Below, piece after piece: positions 1 through 15,384 of a stretch of DNA of 64,000 nt; the first letter of the stretch is position 1, and every line of letters begins with the position of its first letter. Source of the stretch: Pieris napi (lineage: Eukaryota; Arthropoda; Insecta; Lepidoptera; Pieridae); the NCBI RefSeq assembly GCF_905475465.1, contig NC_062243.1, positions 10,626,267 through 10,690,266 on the forward strand, read 5' to 3'. The position numbers and the translations under genes were made by a program. Below the pieces are notes generated by a model that searched no databases, was not told the DNA's origin, and saw nothing but the letters and a program-made list of their open reading frames with translations.

Positions 1-1221
1 ATACTTCTGTTACCGTGACCTTCAGAGAGCTATTACCTGCTTCTAAAACGATTAATTAACTCGTTAGGGCCATAATAGAATATTTTTAACCCCGAATCAT
101 GGCAACAATGGGATAATTAGACTGTTATCTGTTAAAACAGTTAATATTAAATCTTCAAGACTGTATAAGGTCAGCATTTAACCTTTGTTTAGTATTTTTG
201 TATTGGCATTTGAATTATTATTGTAATTGATATTTGACTGTGTTTAGTTTTGGCTAAAATATTAGTTCGTAATTTAAGTTGTGTAAATTTTGTTATATGT
301 ACAAGAGCGAGTGTGGAACGAATATTATTTATGATACATAATATAATATTATGTAATGTCAATCGATTTAACATCATCTAATACGTCGAAATAACCTCTA
401 AGTGCCCTTTTGTCCATACTAATGTAATGTTTCTCTCCCTATAAAAATAAAATCATCTCCAAATCAAACCATCGAATTCAAAAATAGATCAATTAAAACT
501 CGCCTAATGCCTGTAGTAACCTTTTTTGGTTTTTTTTTAAATATTAGTGGATAAATTGACAGCTCTTCAATTTGATAAACCAAAAATTAAGCGTTTATCT
601 GTGACTTTATACATAAACAAATCATAAAATCCTCCAAAAATAATACTGTTTAAAAATAGAATTTTAATTTAAAATGTAACTCTTTATGATATTTTAATAT
701 AATACTTTTCTGGTATTTTTGCCAAATGGTTTTGCAGGTAGTTCGATCTTCAGTTGAATTATGTTGGATTATGAGTGTTTGTGAAAATATTTTCATTTTA
801 GATACATGTCTGCATTAATATTAATAGTCTTATAAAAAATACATACCTTAAAGAACAATGAAGCAATTATAAGTACAACCCATAGCCATTTTGGGTAACA
901 TATTGCATGTAGTTTGAAGGCGAACCAGTTGGTAAATATTAAATACCTGTTACCTGCGCAAGCGCATACCGATAGCAATTCACAGGGTAGCCTCAGCGTG
1001 AAAGCAAAATTGCAATAGGAAATTCCGAAAGATGCAAATTAATAAAACAAACGTTTAAATATGTCGAACATTTCTTCTCAATAGCGCAGTGCTTAGGGCA
1101 CCTAGCACACAGAGGTCTTAGACATGATTCGCATTAAAATTCTTCCCTCTATGTAAAAGAAGCCCGCTTACACGTGAGTTAAAAAAACACATTTACGAAT
1201 GAGGTTTTTTAATGAACAGAT

Positions 1222-1437
1222 TTGGCCTATTGGACTTTCTAACGTGCGCAACATTCACTCGAACGGTTAAGGAAAAAATCGCCAGGAAACCGGCTTGCCT
1301 TAGACCCAAAAAGTCGACGGCGTGTCAGGCACAGGAGGCTGATCACCTACTTGCTAGGTTAACAAAACGATCATGAAACAGACACAGAAATCTCAGGCCC
1401 AGACCTAAAAGGGTTGTAGCGCCACTGTGTTTTATTT
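1222..1437 (+). mobile_element. SINE family A fragment
   Basis: Contains gaacggttaaggaaaa, cttagacccaaaaagtcgac, gcgtgtcaggcacaggaggc and ggttgtagcgccac in the family order; tRNA head missing. Confidence 0.8.
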
Positions 1438-1936
1438 TTTATATCTTTATAACACAATGAGTTAATCCCGACTCGTAACCAACCGTAGTGAGAATAAAAT
1501 TTCTTTGTGCAACAGTATATGTAAATAAATATTGTCAAATATATGTGAAATAATGAACAAATATTAATTAGTATTGTAAAAATATAGCCATCGTTATGAC
1601 TTTTATAGGAAGTCGCTTTTAGACTTTATAGTTAGAAAATAAATGTTTTATTATGGTTTAGTTATGACTAAAAAAGCTTTTAGTTATATCACATACCATT
1701 TTAAAATGTATTTGTATGTTCTTGAAGAGAAATGCAGAAGACACATTTCTTCTCTTAGACATTTTATTTACCATACTGTTTACCAGAAATTAACATGGTG
1801 GCAAAACAATAATTTAATCTCATACAAATGAAAAATATATTTGTACTCAAAGAAGAATGCAATAGACACATATTAGACTCTGGACTGAAGAATAGAGGCT
1901 GACATGGGGCCCATAGTAAAAAAACAATAATAATAA

Positions 1937-2030
1937 TCCTGTGGCGCTACAATATGGGTCTAGGCCTCAGACTCCCATTCCTTTGATCATTTTTATTTCA
2001 TAGACAAGTGGGTGATGTTTGCCGTCACGG
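1937..2030 (-). mobile_element. SINE family A fragment
   Basis: Short reverse piece: gtggcgctacaatatgggtc, ctaggcctcagactcc, tagacaagtgggtgatg. Confidence 0.6.
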
Positions 2031-2361
2031 CAGGAGCACTAAATTGCGCACGTACTTAAACAGAGCTAACACTTAAGCGACGAATAATACACATGTCCTA
2101 TTACTTCGAAGCAACGACCGTTACGCTAGTGAAATTCGATGCGCACTACTTACTGAATCTTTTATTTATGTATATTATCATTAATTATGCGTTAATAGCG
2201 ATAAATTGATGGTTGATTGAGCTGGAATTAGATGTATGAGTGTCGGGATGAAATATCTGACATTTTAATCATAAGAACGATTTTTGATACATGTAGAAAA
2301 CCTAGTAAAAAAACAGCACTACATTTGTTTTGTTGTTTGTTTACTTTGTGTATATGTTTTT

Positions 2362-2566
2362 CTAATAGGCAAGTAGGAGATCAGTTTTCGGTGCCTGACA
2401 CATCAACACGCCGTGAATTATTGGGTCTAAGGCATGCCGATTTCTTGCTGCTTCTTCTTTGTTGTACGAACGAGTCTTACACATAGAAAGTCCATTGGTG
2501 CACAGTATGGCTTTGAACCTATGACATCGCGGATGAGAGACGCACTCTGAAGCCACTAGACCAACA
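2362..2566 (-). mobile_element. SINE family A copy
   Basis: Contains taggcaagtaggagatcag, gggtctaaggcatgccg, gaaagtccattggtgcacag and gaagccactagaccaa (A-box complement). The two short ORFs overlapping here are repeat readings. Confidence 0.8.
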
Positions 2567-3778
2567 TCGTTCTCTCGTATAACGGCACTAGCTAATTGCC
2601 AATTTTCTAAACGGACATATAGACTTAACATCGACACTATCAGTTGGTTTCCTACCAAATAGTGAACTTCCGAACTAGTGAGCCGCGAAATCGGCTAGGC
2701 CAGTAGGCCGTATATCCTGGCCTACACATAAATAAAAAGAGTGTACTCAAAGGCCAGACAACGTTGGGTGCGTTGCTAACATGGATGTCCATGGACTCTG
2801 GAATCTACCTTTTATTGCTCTCCTATAGTCTCGTTTGACCTCTATTTTATAAACATTTATTAATGAGTTGATACAAAAACAAACAAACATTCACGAGTTT
2901 CGGAAAGATCATCTTAAGACTGAATGGTTAAGTTTTATTTCTGGACAATCGCCGCATTGCATTATCCTCCTTTGACATATAATTTCCATACAAAGTGTAT
3001 TCTCCTAAAGCCTTAAAGCTTATCTTTAGTTCTAGCAGGCATAAGTATAATTGCTCCCACTTGTATGTATATAGGTTAAACTGAATTACGTATTATATTA
3101 ATGTATCTTTCAAGAGCTTTGTGCATCTGCGTTCTACCTGTTCGAATATTCGCATAAATCACTAGCAACTCATCCATATATTTAAATTTTAAATTGCAAC
3201 TGGGCAATATATACATTTTGTTAGTGCAGATTTAGTTAAATTTTGTTTTATGACTTTAAGAGCAGCAATTGTATTGATTACTAGTGGCTTAGCGCGGAGG
3301 TTTTAAATTCTAATTTTGAAATCTTTCTTCACTTGTTTACATACAAAAAATACGAGCATTTTTCATCTAATCAGGTCATTTCCGGTTGTCAGGGAAAAGC
3401 CACACCCCACTACATAGGGTACGCCAAAACACTCAGTCCGCAGAATTTTATTGACGAATTTTCGACCAGCATGATGCAAAGATTTGATCTCGAATTCATA
3501 TGAGTTTAAATTTAATCAAATTCACGGAAACTGTCACGATTGCAGTAATGACCTTGTTCGATTGCCGAAGCTAAATGCATGTCGTGAATCATAATTATTT
3601 GGTTAGGTATCGTTTTTGATACTCGAAATATAGTTTTTGCGATTAAAGTCGTATTACATTTCTAGTGAAACGGTGAAATGTGCCCGAGGGATTATGGGAC
3701 TTTCACTTATGCAATTTACTTTCTTATACAACGTACAATGCGGTTCAATATAACTTATTTAAAAAAAACTTTAGATAA

Positions 3779-4050
3779 GGGAGCGTTCAAGTATTACGTC
3801 ATGCAATTTTAGATTATTGACCCCACCATGTAACGCGCCGTAACGTTTTTCTGTACTCAAGTATAGTAAAACGTTCGTGACCACCTAGTGACTCTTTATA
3901 CATAAAAGTTACCACTATGTGGTGTAAAGTACTGGAAAGTCGAAAAGAATATTAATAATAACGCGTAATTCAATCCCCGCCCCGCATCGTAACGTGTTAT
4001 AAAAGGATCCCCCTCCCCCAAAAACGTTACGTATTACGTATTCCCTAACA
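3779..4050. mobile_element. MITE relic with related end
   Basis: Starts gggagcgttcaagtattacg, like the 46.4-kb MITE terminus, and ends with cgttacgtattacgtattcc, only partly complementary. The interior is unlike the other copies. Confidence 0.4.
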
Positions 4051-5610
4051 CGAAAAAACCTTCATCAAAGAAGATTTTTAGATAATTATTAAATAAATAT
4101 ATACTTATTAATTAATTAACATAAAGCGGTTTTCTTAAATAAAACCTTGTTGTGTGTTATTTTTGATAGTCAGAATTTCTAATTATAACTGTTTTGGTTG
4201 TGTATCATTTCAAATTCGTTGATCACCCATAAGTGTCCATCATAGCAAGTCAATTTTATAATAAATCATTGATTTCAATAGAACGAAGATATTGCGCGCA
4301 CTATAAAAAATTATTTCGATATAAGACGTCATTTGTTTACAGAATAACAAACAAATTGATAATTTAATTAGTTAAGATAATGTTAAACGAATATTTAAAA
4401 ACACGTTTTTTGGTCTTACATTATAGCTTTTTAATATTGAAACACCCGTCAAAGGAGGATTAAGTATGGATTTAGGAACACGTTCTACGATCATGTTAAA
4501 AAAGGGTCGGTAACGTGACATTGATGAGACCTATTAAAAATCTTTTATACATACAGAATTCAACATGTATACACTTTAGAATAGATTCTATAGTGGACCG
4601 ACGCGCGTCTGAAGCTGGCACATGAAAAATGTTTGAGCCTTTGCCAGCAAATACTGAATGTCGCGACGTTGATGTACCAAAGTCAACGGAGCTACTATTC
4701 GATATGCAGCTGTTTTAAATGTACAATTATGTGGACGTTTTTCATGATTTTCATGCTTGTATTCTTATATAGATGTTATGGATTTTCTTCAATTGTTTTA
4801 TGATTCTATATTAAATTAAAGAAAAATCTTTATTTTTTTAGCTATTGTACATAGAATTCAGATTGAGGCCTCCCTGGTAAGTCAGGGTCTTCAAAAAAGG
4901 TCAATTGGTGCTACCCAAGGAAACCAATTAGGTCCTATTTTTAAAATAATATCAATTTTCTCGTACTACTAAACAACAGATTTTTTTATTAAGATTATAA
5001 TTTTAAAACGTAGTTTATTGTATTGAGTTTAATTATAATACACACTCCTCGCATCACTCAAATATCAATAAAACCATATACAAAAATATCGGCCGTTGAA
5101 TCATATTTTTCTTCAGAGATTTATGAAAACGTGGGGACAGATTTTGTATTGTCCGACTCGGTCACTTGTAAATCTGACCTTAACACAGAATCTTATCAAA
5201 AACGGTCACAAGAGAACTGTTGACCGCACTTTCTGTTAGTTTTATTTTGTATAAAGATATATTTATAACTGGAATATTTTGGAATATAGAGGAAAGAGAA
5301 CCGGCGTGGCAGTTCTGCGAAATATAATTCGTATTTGCCGTATTTACAATAACATATTTTCATATTACTGTCGAACAGTTGTCAATATAACAAAAAACAT
5401 AATTTTCTTTGACCTCAAATTGTAAAAACGGTTCTCTTACCCTAGGACAACAAATTTTTAATGTCTAAGCTTGTTTTTTTTATTTCCAGGTGAGTAACGG
5501 CAATGTACTCGATACAGGAACACAGACCTTACTGGTATTTATTTTTCTTTTTTAAGCATGATAATATAAGTTTTTAAATACACATTAATGTATTACGCCG
5601 GTGCTGTTTC

Positions 5611-5735
5611 TTCCAATAGCGACAGCCATATTGATCCGACGTTTTTATATAAATTCTCGTATATAAAAACGTAGTAGTTGTCTCAATTTCCGTATTGCTG
5701 ATATCGTAACCTTGGGATCGGGATCGCTATTGGAA
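5611..5735. mobile_element. 125-bp element with 12-bp perfect inverted ends
   Basis: TTCCAATAGCGA and TCGCTATTGGAA bound a segment that itself contains cgtttttatat/atataaaaacg. Possible MITE; target duplication not evident. Confidence 0.4.
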
Positions 5736-5853
5736 ATTACAGATACCCAGTTAGTAAATGCAAATTTTGAAAGTATGACGGTAGTTGCAACATCAAACTA
5801 CCCACATACTATTGTAACTAGCAGTGTTCGTCGGACGAAAGAGGCACGGCGTA

Positions 5854-5871
5854 TACGTACGTACGTACGTA
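5854..5871. repeat. (ACGT)n short tandem
   Basis: tacgtacgtacgtacgta, self-complementary. Confidence 0.8.
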
Positions 5872-6362
5872 TATGTACCGATGTTTGAATAACCATTTTA
5901 GATGTACTTCACGGTCTTTTAGTGTTTTATGCCTTTTGTAGGGAAAAAATCGATTTCGTTTTGCCTTTTGTACCTTGCATAAGGATTTTTCTCCCCAAAC
6001 AAAATTCAGTATCACGAACACATGCATAAACTCGCCATTAGGAGAATATATGTTTGCTAAACAGTGAAGAATATTTATATAAACGATAATTAATGTACCT
6101 AAAATAATCTGTTATGATCCGTTGTTTAACTTTCCGGACGGCTTGTTCCGTTCTGAAGTTATTAATTAAAAAGTAATTTACGCGCCGCCGAGTAAAGGAT
6201 AAAATTTTCGTAAAACTTACATAAAAGGGTTTACCTATAGAAAGCTTTTGTTGTGTTAGGTTCTGTTTGCGAATGCGTAGACTAACGAGTCGACTTTGTA
6301 TGAGACAATGATAACAATGTCTCCAGTTTCCGGTATATTTTAAATCTATTTTTGGTTCATTT

Positions 6363-6480
6363 TTTTAATACTGCGATGGGCAAACGGGCAGGATCTCATC
6401 TAATGTTAAATTCGCCGCCCATGGATTTTGTCAGAAGGCCCGCAAGTCCGTTGCCGGCCTTTTAGGAATTGGTCAGAATC
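6363..6480 (-). pseudogene. LINE 3' tail remnant
   Basis: gatgggcaaacgggcaggat, then ccgttgccggccttttagga; same family as 18205-18475. Confidence 0.6.
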
Positions 6481-7609
6481 GCCACAAGAATATTTATGGA
6501 GAATGGCAAGTTTAACTATAATCGTGCCGCCCTTGCGTTGGTTTGCACAGATTTATTTAATGAAGTAAAAAACGCAATTCAAATTTAAAGCAAGCAGCAT
6601 AAAAACAAGGTTTCTATAAAAGCACTTTTTCATTTGATATCTGTTTCTTTCAGTTTAAATTTAGCTTTTTAATTAGCAAAATTTTGTATAGAGATTTATA
6701 AATGTTAACGTTTTTAATTTATAACGATAGGAAAACCCGTTTCTGTGGTATCAACTGCACCACAATTTATTTGCTGTTACTGGGCGTGGAAGAAAGAAAT
6801 CTGTTAAATGAAATAATCGAGTAGCACCCTGAACTTTTGGGTATTAAACGTATTAATAATTGGGCACATATATAATTCATTGACAGTCGCGCCTATAAAG
6901 CTATAGCTAAACACTGCTTTCTGCACAGAATGCTAAAAAAGACGCAGCAATATCTGCCCTATTATCGGATACAAACGACGTACATACAATGTATACTTAA
7001 TTGATTTATTACAACATGCGATCGAACTCCTATTCTGGTATCGTAAACATACATAATGTATATGCTTTAAGCGCGGTATTGGTGTGAAGAACATGACGCC
7101 AGCTCACATGAATAGTTTCAATACCTAATGGGGGTGTTCGCCAAGGTGACTATTGTAGCCCATATGTTAGCCATATATTCGTAAATCATGTTTCTATGAA
7201 ATATGAATCCAAGCAGTTATTTCATCTTTTTATCTCTCTTTCGAAGTCTATAAATATTTAATTATGAAAAGGGTTGCCTTTAAAATCATTTGAGATCAAT
7301 CTTAGATAACTTTTAAAATAACTCGGCAACAGAATAATGATCAAGCACCACGCGTATTAATAAGATGTGTACACAATACTTTAAAATAATAAAAAATAAG
7401 ATCCTAAATTATTCAGTTTTCCATACTTCCTGGTAAACATAATTGTTAAAATACTATTGAGATCACAATAAAGTTAAATAACCTCATCTTATAGTTCTGA
7501 GAAACAATTTGTGTTTATTTACATTATTAATGTCAAAATTATGGAAGAAGTAATCATTATTTAGGTCAATATTTGTTAATAGTGATGTGTTTAATAGTAA
7601 TCAAAACAA

Positions 7610-7765
7610 TCAAATATACCTACAGTATTTATAATTTAACTACATAGTAATAATAAAAATAATTTTAAATTAAAACAAATTTAAAAAGTTTGGTCCCAGT
7701 GGCAGTGTACCTTTAACGCTGGCAACATTACCTCGCTGTATTACGATACTTATTCGTTGAGTTTA
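7610..7765 (+). repeat. Dispersed repeat C
   Basis: tgtacctttaacgctggc and gatacttattcgttgag are shared with 59330-59485. Confidence 0.6.
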
Positions 7766-10739
7766 TATTCTACAATAACTAGTATTCGTAAAAAAGTGTA
7801 TGTACTGCAATCTAGTAATCAATAGTGACCAAACTAGTATTTATAGTGAATAATGATTTAAAAATCTAGTACCCATCTACAGGGTGGACATATTTTAGCA
7901 TCCCAGTATATATATTTTTAATAGACAAGAAAGATTTTTCTTTGTACTTTCTACCGCGAAGCCTGAGGAAGCAGCCTTTAGAAACGTATTACCATGTACC
8001 AAGATCAGATAACTATCAAAATATCTGTACGATTTTTTTACGTTCTTAATTTTCGTTAGAATTTCGTCGGATCCATCAGATCGTTTTATATTGTCTCTTG
8101 ACTGACATTGACATCAATCTTGTCTAATTTAAGACTAATTAGTAATTAAGTACCTAATCAACTAAAAATAAGTATTTCTCTATTAATAATAATAATAGGA
8201 CTTTTTATTTCCTGTTTTACATTGTGTGTTATATTACAATAACAAAAAAAAATTATTAAGTAGGTTAGATTAGATTATGTTAGTAATATATAAATATATA
8301 TTATTATTTAATTAAAAGAAACCCCGCTTTGGGTGTACCCAATCTTTGCATCTTCGTCTTGGCCTTTAGGCTTCCTCCAAAGATGCCTATTTCTGTATAA
8401 TTGATATCTTGGTCCCTTCAGTGTTCATGTTGAGAGTTTCTACTCATTCTGTTGTTCCTATGAAGCTCTCTATATTATTTTTCAGCGACTTGTGTATTAT
8501 AAATACCACTTTATAATTTCTCTATTAAAGAATATTATGTTATTATTATGTACTGTTTGAGCTCGTCGCGTATAAGTAAGATCAGGAATTTCTTCAGTAA
8601 CATCAAACTATCGGCCAATATTAGACTGTATTAATGATATGTCAGACGTGTGTTAAATTTTGGTAAGAGTAACCTTTGAAAATTACGATCGAAGTACCAT
8701 TAAGGCCTCTCCTGGAACGGTGCCAGAGTCGTGATATTATTAGCACGTCGACAACGTTCGAGTTAATCAAGCCCAAATAAAATCGATATTCCCGAAGGTA
8801 GGGTTTGTCGTTGACAGGATAACTGCTTCAATTGAAGTATAATGTAGGCTAATTTAGCTTAGTTACACAGATAAAGAAGATACGTTATAGAAGATAACGC
8901 ATGCGCTTTGAATAAATTGAAACGACTGGATTTGAAGTGGATTTAATGGAAACAAGTAGTAGGTATATGTGGAAAATAACTTAGACTATATTTAGTGAAA
9001 AACAATACATCGGCTGGTAATGTTCACAGAGTAGAGAGTAGGGCAAAAACAAACGAGAAACAGACTTGATATAGAAGACAACTCAAGTCAATGGAGAAAA
9101 AGGTGGAAAAAAAATACAACAGAACGAAAATTATTGACATGAAATTCCTACAAATAACCCAACCAACTATTTTACACTTATTAAAATCAATTAAAAAAAA
9201 TAAGGTTGTAAATTTTCAGTTTCTAAATCAAGGGCGTAGAGCTAGAACGAGCGATAAACTGAAAATTGGGAACAACACATAGTTTCAAAAAATCTTTAAA
9301 AGAAACCGTTCGGAAACAAGAAAAGTTTGTTTTGTTGTTAAAATATTGTTTATACTACTGTACCGTTTATTGTAAATTAACAATCATTACAAACAAATGT
9401 TTTAATTAAAAAGTACTAAATTAAACAAAAATTTCAACTATAGAAATTGATATAGATAATGCTGAAAGCGTTGATTATTTCGATAAGCAATTTAAATTGA
9501 GCATTTCTATTTTCTGTAATAATTACTATCGTTATAAAGCTTAAGATTTAATAGATAACATAAGATTATAAAAAGTACACAGAAAACTATTCAGAGAAAA
9601 TCTAGGTTTCACATGAGACAATTATCAATAATTACGAGAACTTGTTCTAAGCCTTAGTCGGTACTGGTACAGCGGCCCACTGACACCATGAGTTTCGCAA
9701 AAACGTTTGACCCCGATAGCGCCAATCGCTCATATGTCTCGCACGATAGAAACGTGATTAAGCGTGAAGCAAGTATGGAAACATTATTATCACGAATTAA
9801 ACTGGAGTGAAATTACTCTAATCAAATATCAAATGTCAAAAACCTTACTAGTAAGTCCAGTTACATGACTATTGACTATCCAGTATTGTGAAGCTAACTT
9901 TAGTATACGATGGAATAATTGAAATTAATTCTATGGTTTACGCAATCGAATGCTTTGCTGATTTCAAAAAATACGTTCCATTAATAAGAACATTTATGTT
10001 CCATAAATGATTCGTTTTATCCTGCAATTATTACGGTTTCTTCTTCTCTCAGATTCTTCTACGTAAGATATTCTGGTTAACATTTATGGATGAGATCTTC
10101 TATTTTTTCCTCTTTTTCCCGATCCAATTGACAGTTCAGAGACTTTGCAAGAAAAAAGAATTCCCACTTATTCGTTTGTACGTATATATTTCACAGTAAA
10201 ATATAGTTACAATATTCATGTGCTATCAAAAACTATCGGGAGATAGAATACATTACAAGCGTACAATTTTACGGTGTCATAAATATAAAATAATCGAACT
10301 TTTTTATTCATTAATTGCTGTAAAGAAAAGTATATTCAGTTTCCTGCAAATTAAAATTATCATAACGATTACACTTTCAAATGATTTAATTACCATGTAC
10401 AGGTAAAGAAATTCTTTAGCGTGACAATAACGTATTTTGTACGTATGCAGATATAGGAGAAATTCCTTTCAGCTAATAAACGCTGAGGAATGGATAAGGT
10501 GAAAATTATTTGACATGCGATATTCTTAAGTCTTACTATACAGTACGACACTACCCCTATTTATTTGAAACCCATTGAACACAACAAACAAAAAAAGAAA
10601 ATGTTTATTGAAAACTTTAACCTTTTATAGTAATAATACCTGGCGAACGTGTTGACATGTATATTTCTAGAAAAAAATTTTTTAGTTCAATAAAAATAAC
10701 GATCTACTATAATAAAAAATAGGCGTTGATCGTAGAGGA

Positions 10740-10930
10740 AAATTAAGGGTTGTATGCTGTATCATAAAAAAATAAAATAAAAATTTAGGGGTGGACCACA
10801 ACATTTAAGGGGATGAAAAATAGATGTTGTTCGATTCGCAGACAAAATTTCACGAAAATCAGTCGAGCCATTTCGGAGGAGTTTAATTACAAACACCGTG
10901 ACATGAGAATTTTATATATTAAGATTATGT
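10740..10930 (+). repeat. Dispersed repeat D (LINE tail-like)
   Basis: Contains aaaatcagtcgagccatttc ggaggag and gagaattttatatattaaga. A related copy is at 15100-15325 (aaaatcggtccagtcgtttg ). Confidence 0.5.
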
Positions 10931-12135
10931 ATAATTAATCAACTTAAATAACAAAAGAGGAGGTTATCTATTCGACGTGTATATTCAAACATAACTCCTC
11001 CGTTCTGGATGATGGAGATTCCGAAAAAAAGGGTATGGTTATCCTGTTAGGCAATTTGTCCCGTTTTAAATAACACTATAACTCTTACAATGCCAAATCA
11101 CAAATAAAACTTATATTTTTTTTTAAATATAAATTTGTATTTCATTCTAATGTAAAAACACATTTATATTTTCTACTCCCGGAAATAGTTTCTCAAATAG
11201 TGATAAAAGATCGCAATTTTTAAAAATTTCGATGCTTGCATCTGACTTTTCATCGAAGAGACGTCGGAAAATATTTCACGTGAGAAAAGAGACGGAATAC
11301 GGTAAAATGTATGAATTCTTCGCAATCCAATGTTAAAAATCGTAAAATTCTGTGCACGTACAATATAAATGGTTCATTGTAAAACAATATTTTCGTCTGT
11401 TTGTATTTTATTACGTGTGTATGCCGACATACATATTTCTTAACTTCATTAAAAATATCAACTTTGTTGAAATTACAATTTCCTGGTAAAATCAAAACAT
11501 GGCGATTAAAAACATTTAATCGCTAGTGCGAAGCCGGGGTTAATAATAATAATCCCCGGTAATATTTAAAATAGAACTTCTTTTTTTCGTAGTCTTCTTT
11601 ACTGAAGTTCGTAGCTGTCTTGAAGTCCTAAGCGATACGGCCACTTGCTGCCTCTACACACGACGAATAATTACTCGAAGTTGAGTCATTATCCCATAAT
11701 ACTCTTAATTTGGTCAGACCAACGGGCGATCGCACCAGACTTCTACTGCCATCACTCCTCCGTTATATTTGTCTTAATCATATTTAAATATAAACCCTGT
11801 GTATTATTTATTAAAACCAAGAGTGTAATAACTTACGGAAATAAAAATAAAAGCGAATAGGGGACGTATGAAAGACTTAATTAACGAGGGCGGCGACCCA
11901 TAACACGGCACAAACCTCCACTGCAGCTTCAGATAAATTAACTTTAACCTTTGATATTCCTAACTAGAGGATCCCGGCTTCGCTCGGGTGGACATTTTTT
12001 TTTAAGCATTTTTTTTTTGTAAATATTGATATAGATACCGGCAAACTTCTTGAGCATTCAACAAGGGAGTGGGGGAAAGTTTGCGGGACACAAACGTCAA
12101 CTGATTTACCAATCACGCGATCGACACGTCACTCT

Positions 12136-12153
12136 CCCCCCCCCCCCCCCCCC
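12136..12153. repeat. 18-nt poly-C run
   Basis: Uninterrupted cytosines; length may be affected by sequencing. Confidence 0.9.
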
Positions 12154-15099
12154 TCCCAGTGATACCTAAAAATCTCTTCTTCGCAGGCAAGGACATTTGT
12201 TCGATATATTTGCCGGTATCTGTATGTTCTTTAATATTGTGGAACATTTTTTTGTTCTATCCAATAGCTTTCGAGATGCGATGAAAGATATGTTATAGGC
12301 ATGTTTTACGCCTTGGGTAACATTATTGTAGTTTTAGTAGGAATCTTTATTTTTTCTTGCCATTAAAATAGCCTATACTGATAATGTAGAATTCAAATGG
12401 TGAAAGAATTTTTAAAATCAGTCCAGTACTTTTTGAGCCTATTCGTTTCAAACATACCTACTTGCATACAAATCTTTCCTCTTTATAATATTAGAATAGA
12501 TTACTTTCCGTTAGTATATGATTTGGTTTTTTTTACCCTCAATTTAAAATATAGTAAAATATTGGTTATTCATTTTGTATTTGTGGCTATGTAATTACAT
12601 AATAATAATTATTATTCAGAATCGCCTAAAATTCGACGTTACGCAAATGATTTGAATTTATTGTTAATTATTCTCATTAAATACGGACCGGTACTAAATT
12701 AAAAGCTAATTATGTTCGATTTTATTATGTTACTATAAATTTTGTCAAACAATTACTAACTTTCCTGTCAACATCGTATAAAAACGTAAATTTATTTTGA
12801 AAATGTTTGAAAACTAGATTAACATCACCTATCTTTTTATTAAAGCACAATCAGCCAAATCAAATCAGCTAACGTCAAGATATATTTAAACAGCTAATTT
12901 ATTTATATGTTCTACGTATGTCAAATTAATTAAATTAATTACATTTCCTTGAGAGTAATAAGTAATCTGTAAGGGAAGGTGATTGTAGGTTTTTTTTAAA
13001 ACAGCCCATTATGTTATAAAACCTTTTTTCGCTTTATATATCAGATACAACGTACGCATTGTTTTAATGACAAGTACATTAAATGCAGTCTGCAGTGGGC
13101 ATTTGCGAATACAACTTTAAAAATTGTAGAATTGCATTCACTGACGCGTAGGAGTAGAGGAAATTCTTTATGTGAATAAAAATGACTATCGTGACAATAT
13201 ATTCTACTTAAACCGTGGATTACAGTATATTTTTGTGCAGCTTTTAATTTTTATTGTAGTTATTAATGTTAAAGACTCTAAATAGTAAACGTGAAATATA
13301 TTCCGAGATTTGAGAGATCAAAAATCGTGGTCGGTGAGAGAATTATTCTATTAGCGAAAATGTAAAACTACTTTAAATTTATTATCTAGCCTTTTTTGCC
13401 TCTAAAACCGAGTTCTTTTTTTGAATTCACACTAGAATTCTAGGTTCTGCGGAGATTCTATAGATACTAAATACTTATAAATTTTCTTAACAAACGCTTC
13501 TAACATCAAAGGTTGGAAAGCGGCCAGAGTTAAACTGCCACCACCCGAGCTATTAACTATTTGTCCCATTCGTCAGCTAACGCCAAGCCTATTGGCGCTA
13601 TATCCAATTCTTATAAATAATTGTAGGTTGGTTTCGTTAACGCATTGACTTCGTTGCCTGTCAAAACAATACTTTGCGTTGGTAGATCAAAGCTGATGCT
13701 ACTACATATTTTAATGAAACAATTGAATTCCGTGGAAATGTGTCTGGGATGGTTTTACGGGACTCTTGATTAGACTTTCCAATGCGTTAAACGCGTTCGA
13801 TTCCCGTCGTAAATCTCTTTCGGTAAAGATTTGGCTGATCGTATTGCCTTAAAAATTATAACTGAAACCCGAGGAAATGTGTGGGCGTGGTTTGGAGACT
13901 TCCCACGTTCACAAGTTCGATTCTCGGCAAAAAATTCGTTAAAGATTTGCCCTTTCGTTGCACTAAATAAAGAGATTATAATAAATGCAAGGGTGAATTA
14001 CAATCTATCGATATTAATTTATTTTAAACTAGAATGACATTAACAAAATCAATCGATACAATCATGATACAATGGTAGTTCATTTAAAACTGTTCACGTA
14101 AAAAATGTAAATTTTCATTCATGTTCATGGACATTTTCTTTATTGTCGATATCGCGTTGTAGCATAAGCCGTAAATGTTGATTGGAGTACAGGGCGCGTC
14201 ATTGTGATGAGCTTCGCTGTATTACATTTGCATACATAACCCAATGCCTTCCCGTGTGCTAAATATTAATGATCTTAACTGAATGTATAAATGAATTATA
14301 AAGGATTTTTCTCAAATATATTTTGCACAGTCGTAGCTCAAAGATTTTACTTTAAAGTTACACTATTTGTTTTTCATTTTATTTCTTTACCTAATTTAAA
14401 AAAAAAGGATCCTGTGCTGGTCACAATTATGATAGCGTGTAGCAAATACATAAGTGTGTTAATTTAAATACAATTGTCACAGTTTTATTATGTTAATTAA
14501 TTTTAAAAAATATTACTTTATATTTTGGATTTGGATGGATTTTAAAAGTAAAGATTTAAAACCTGTAAATGTCTAGCATTTTATTATTGCATCAAAATTT
14601 ATAATACATTTTTAATACAAACCGCTATATTTGAAACGAATTAAAACCTAATATATCTCTGTTCATAGTAAGAATTCTTCACAAAATGTAATTAAATTAT
14701 GTTTGGGCGAAACCTCATCCTCTTGTATTGGGAAAATCAATACCAATGCCCGTCCAAAACGAGGGAACTCAGAATAAAGGAATCACTATCCTTTTCTTAT
14801 AAAAATTTCAAAGTTTCTCTCTGCCCGGCTGAAATTTTAATAATACGCTGTGTGAAACTCGAACAAGCGGACGCGGCCGGAAGGAGGCTATTTCATTTAT
14901 ATCCGAGAACACTCCACGCACCCACTTAGCTATCACGATTTAACACTGGGTTACACATAATATATATAGACTCTAAAAGATTATTTCAAATCATCCGATA
15001 TATCTATACTATAATTAGATTTGTATATTTATGCGTTATTAAGTATTGACTTTGAATGCTACATTTTCCGTTGAGGCTAAATTTATTCACAAATTATAT

Positions 15100-15330
15100 A
15101 AAACTAGTGGACCCCACAGACGTTGTCCTGCGTGATATTTCAAGCTATTAGGATATTAAAGTATGAAAGTACCGACTGCAGCGCCATCTGCCGGGCTGGT
15201 TTGTGAATCTAAACCATTCCCAGATCCCGTTGACCACACACAAAAAAATTCATCAAAATCGGTCCAGTCGTTTGAGAGAAGTTCAGTGACATACACACTC
15301 ACAGAAGAATTATATGTATAAAGATTATTC
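15100..15330 (+). repeat. Dispersed repeat D copy
   Basis: Begins actagtggaccccacagacg, has gcgccatctgccgggctggt, and ends attatatgtataaagatt. Confidence 0.5.
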
Positions 15331-15384
15331 CAGCAGTGCGAAGGGACAACCTAGTTTTAAACAGATTAAATTATTATCAATAAT

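Noticed and set aside
5023..5223. 66-residue + strand frame
   Set aside because: AT-rich, low similarity to anything recognised, no splice or start context.
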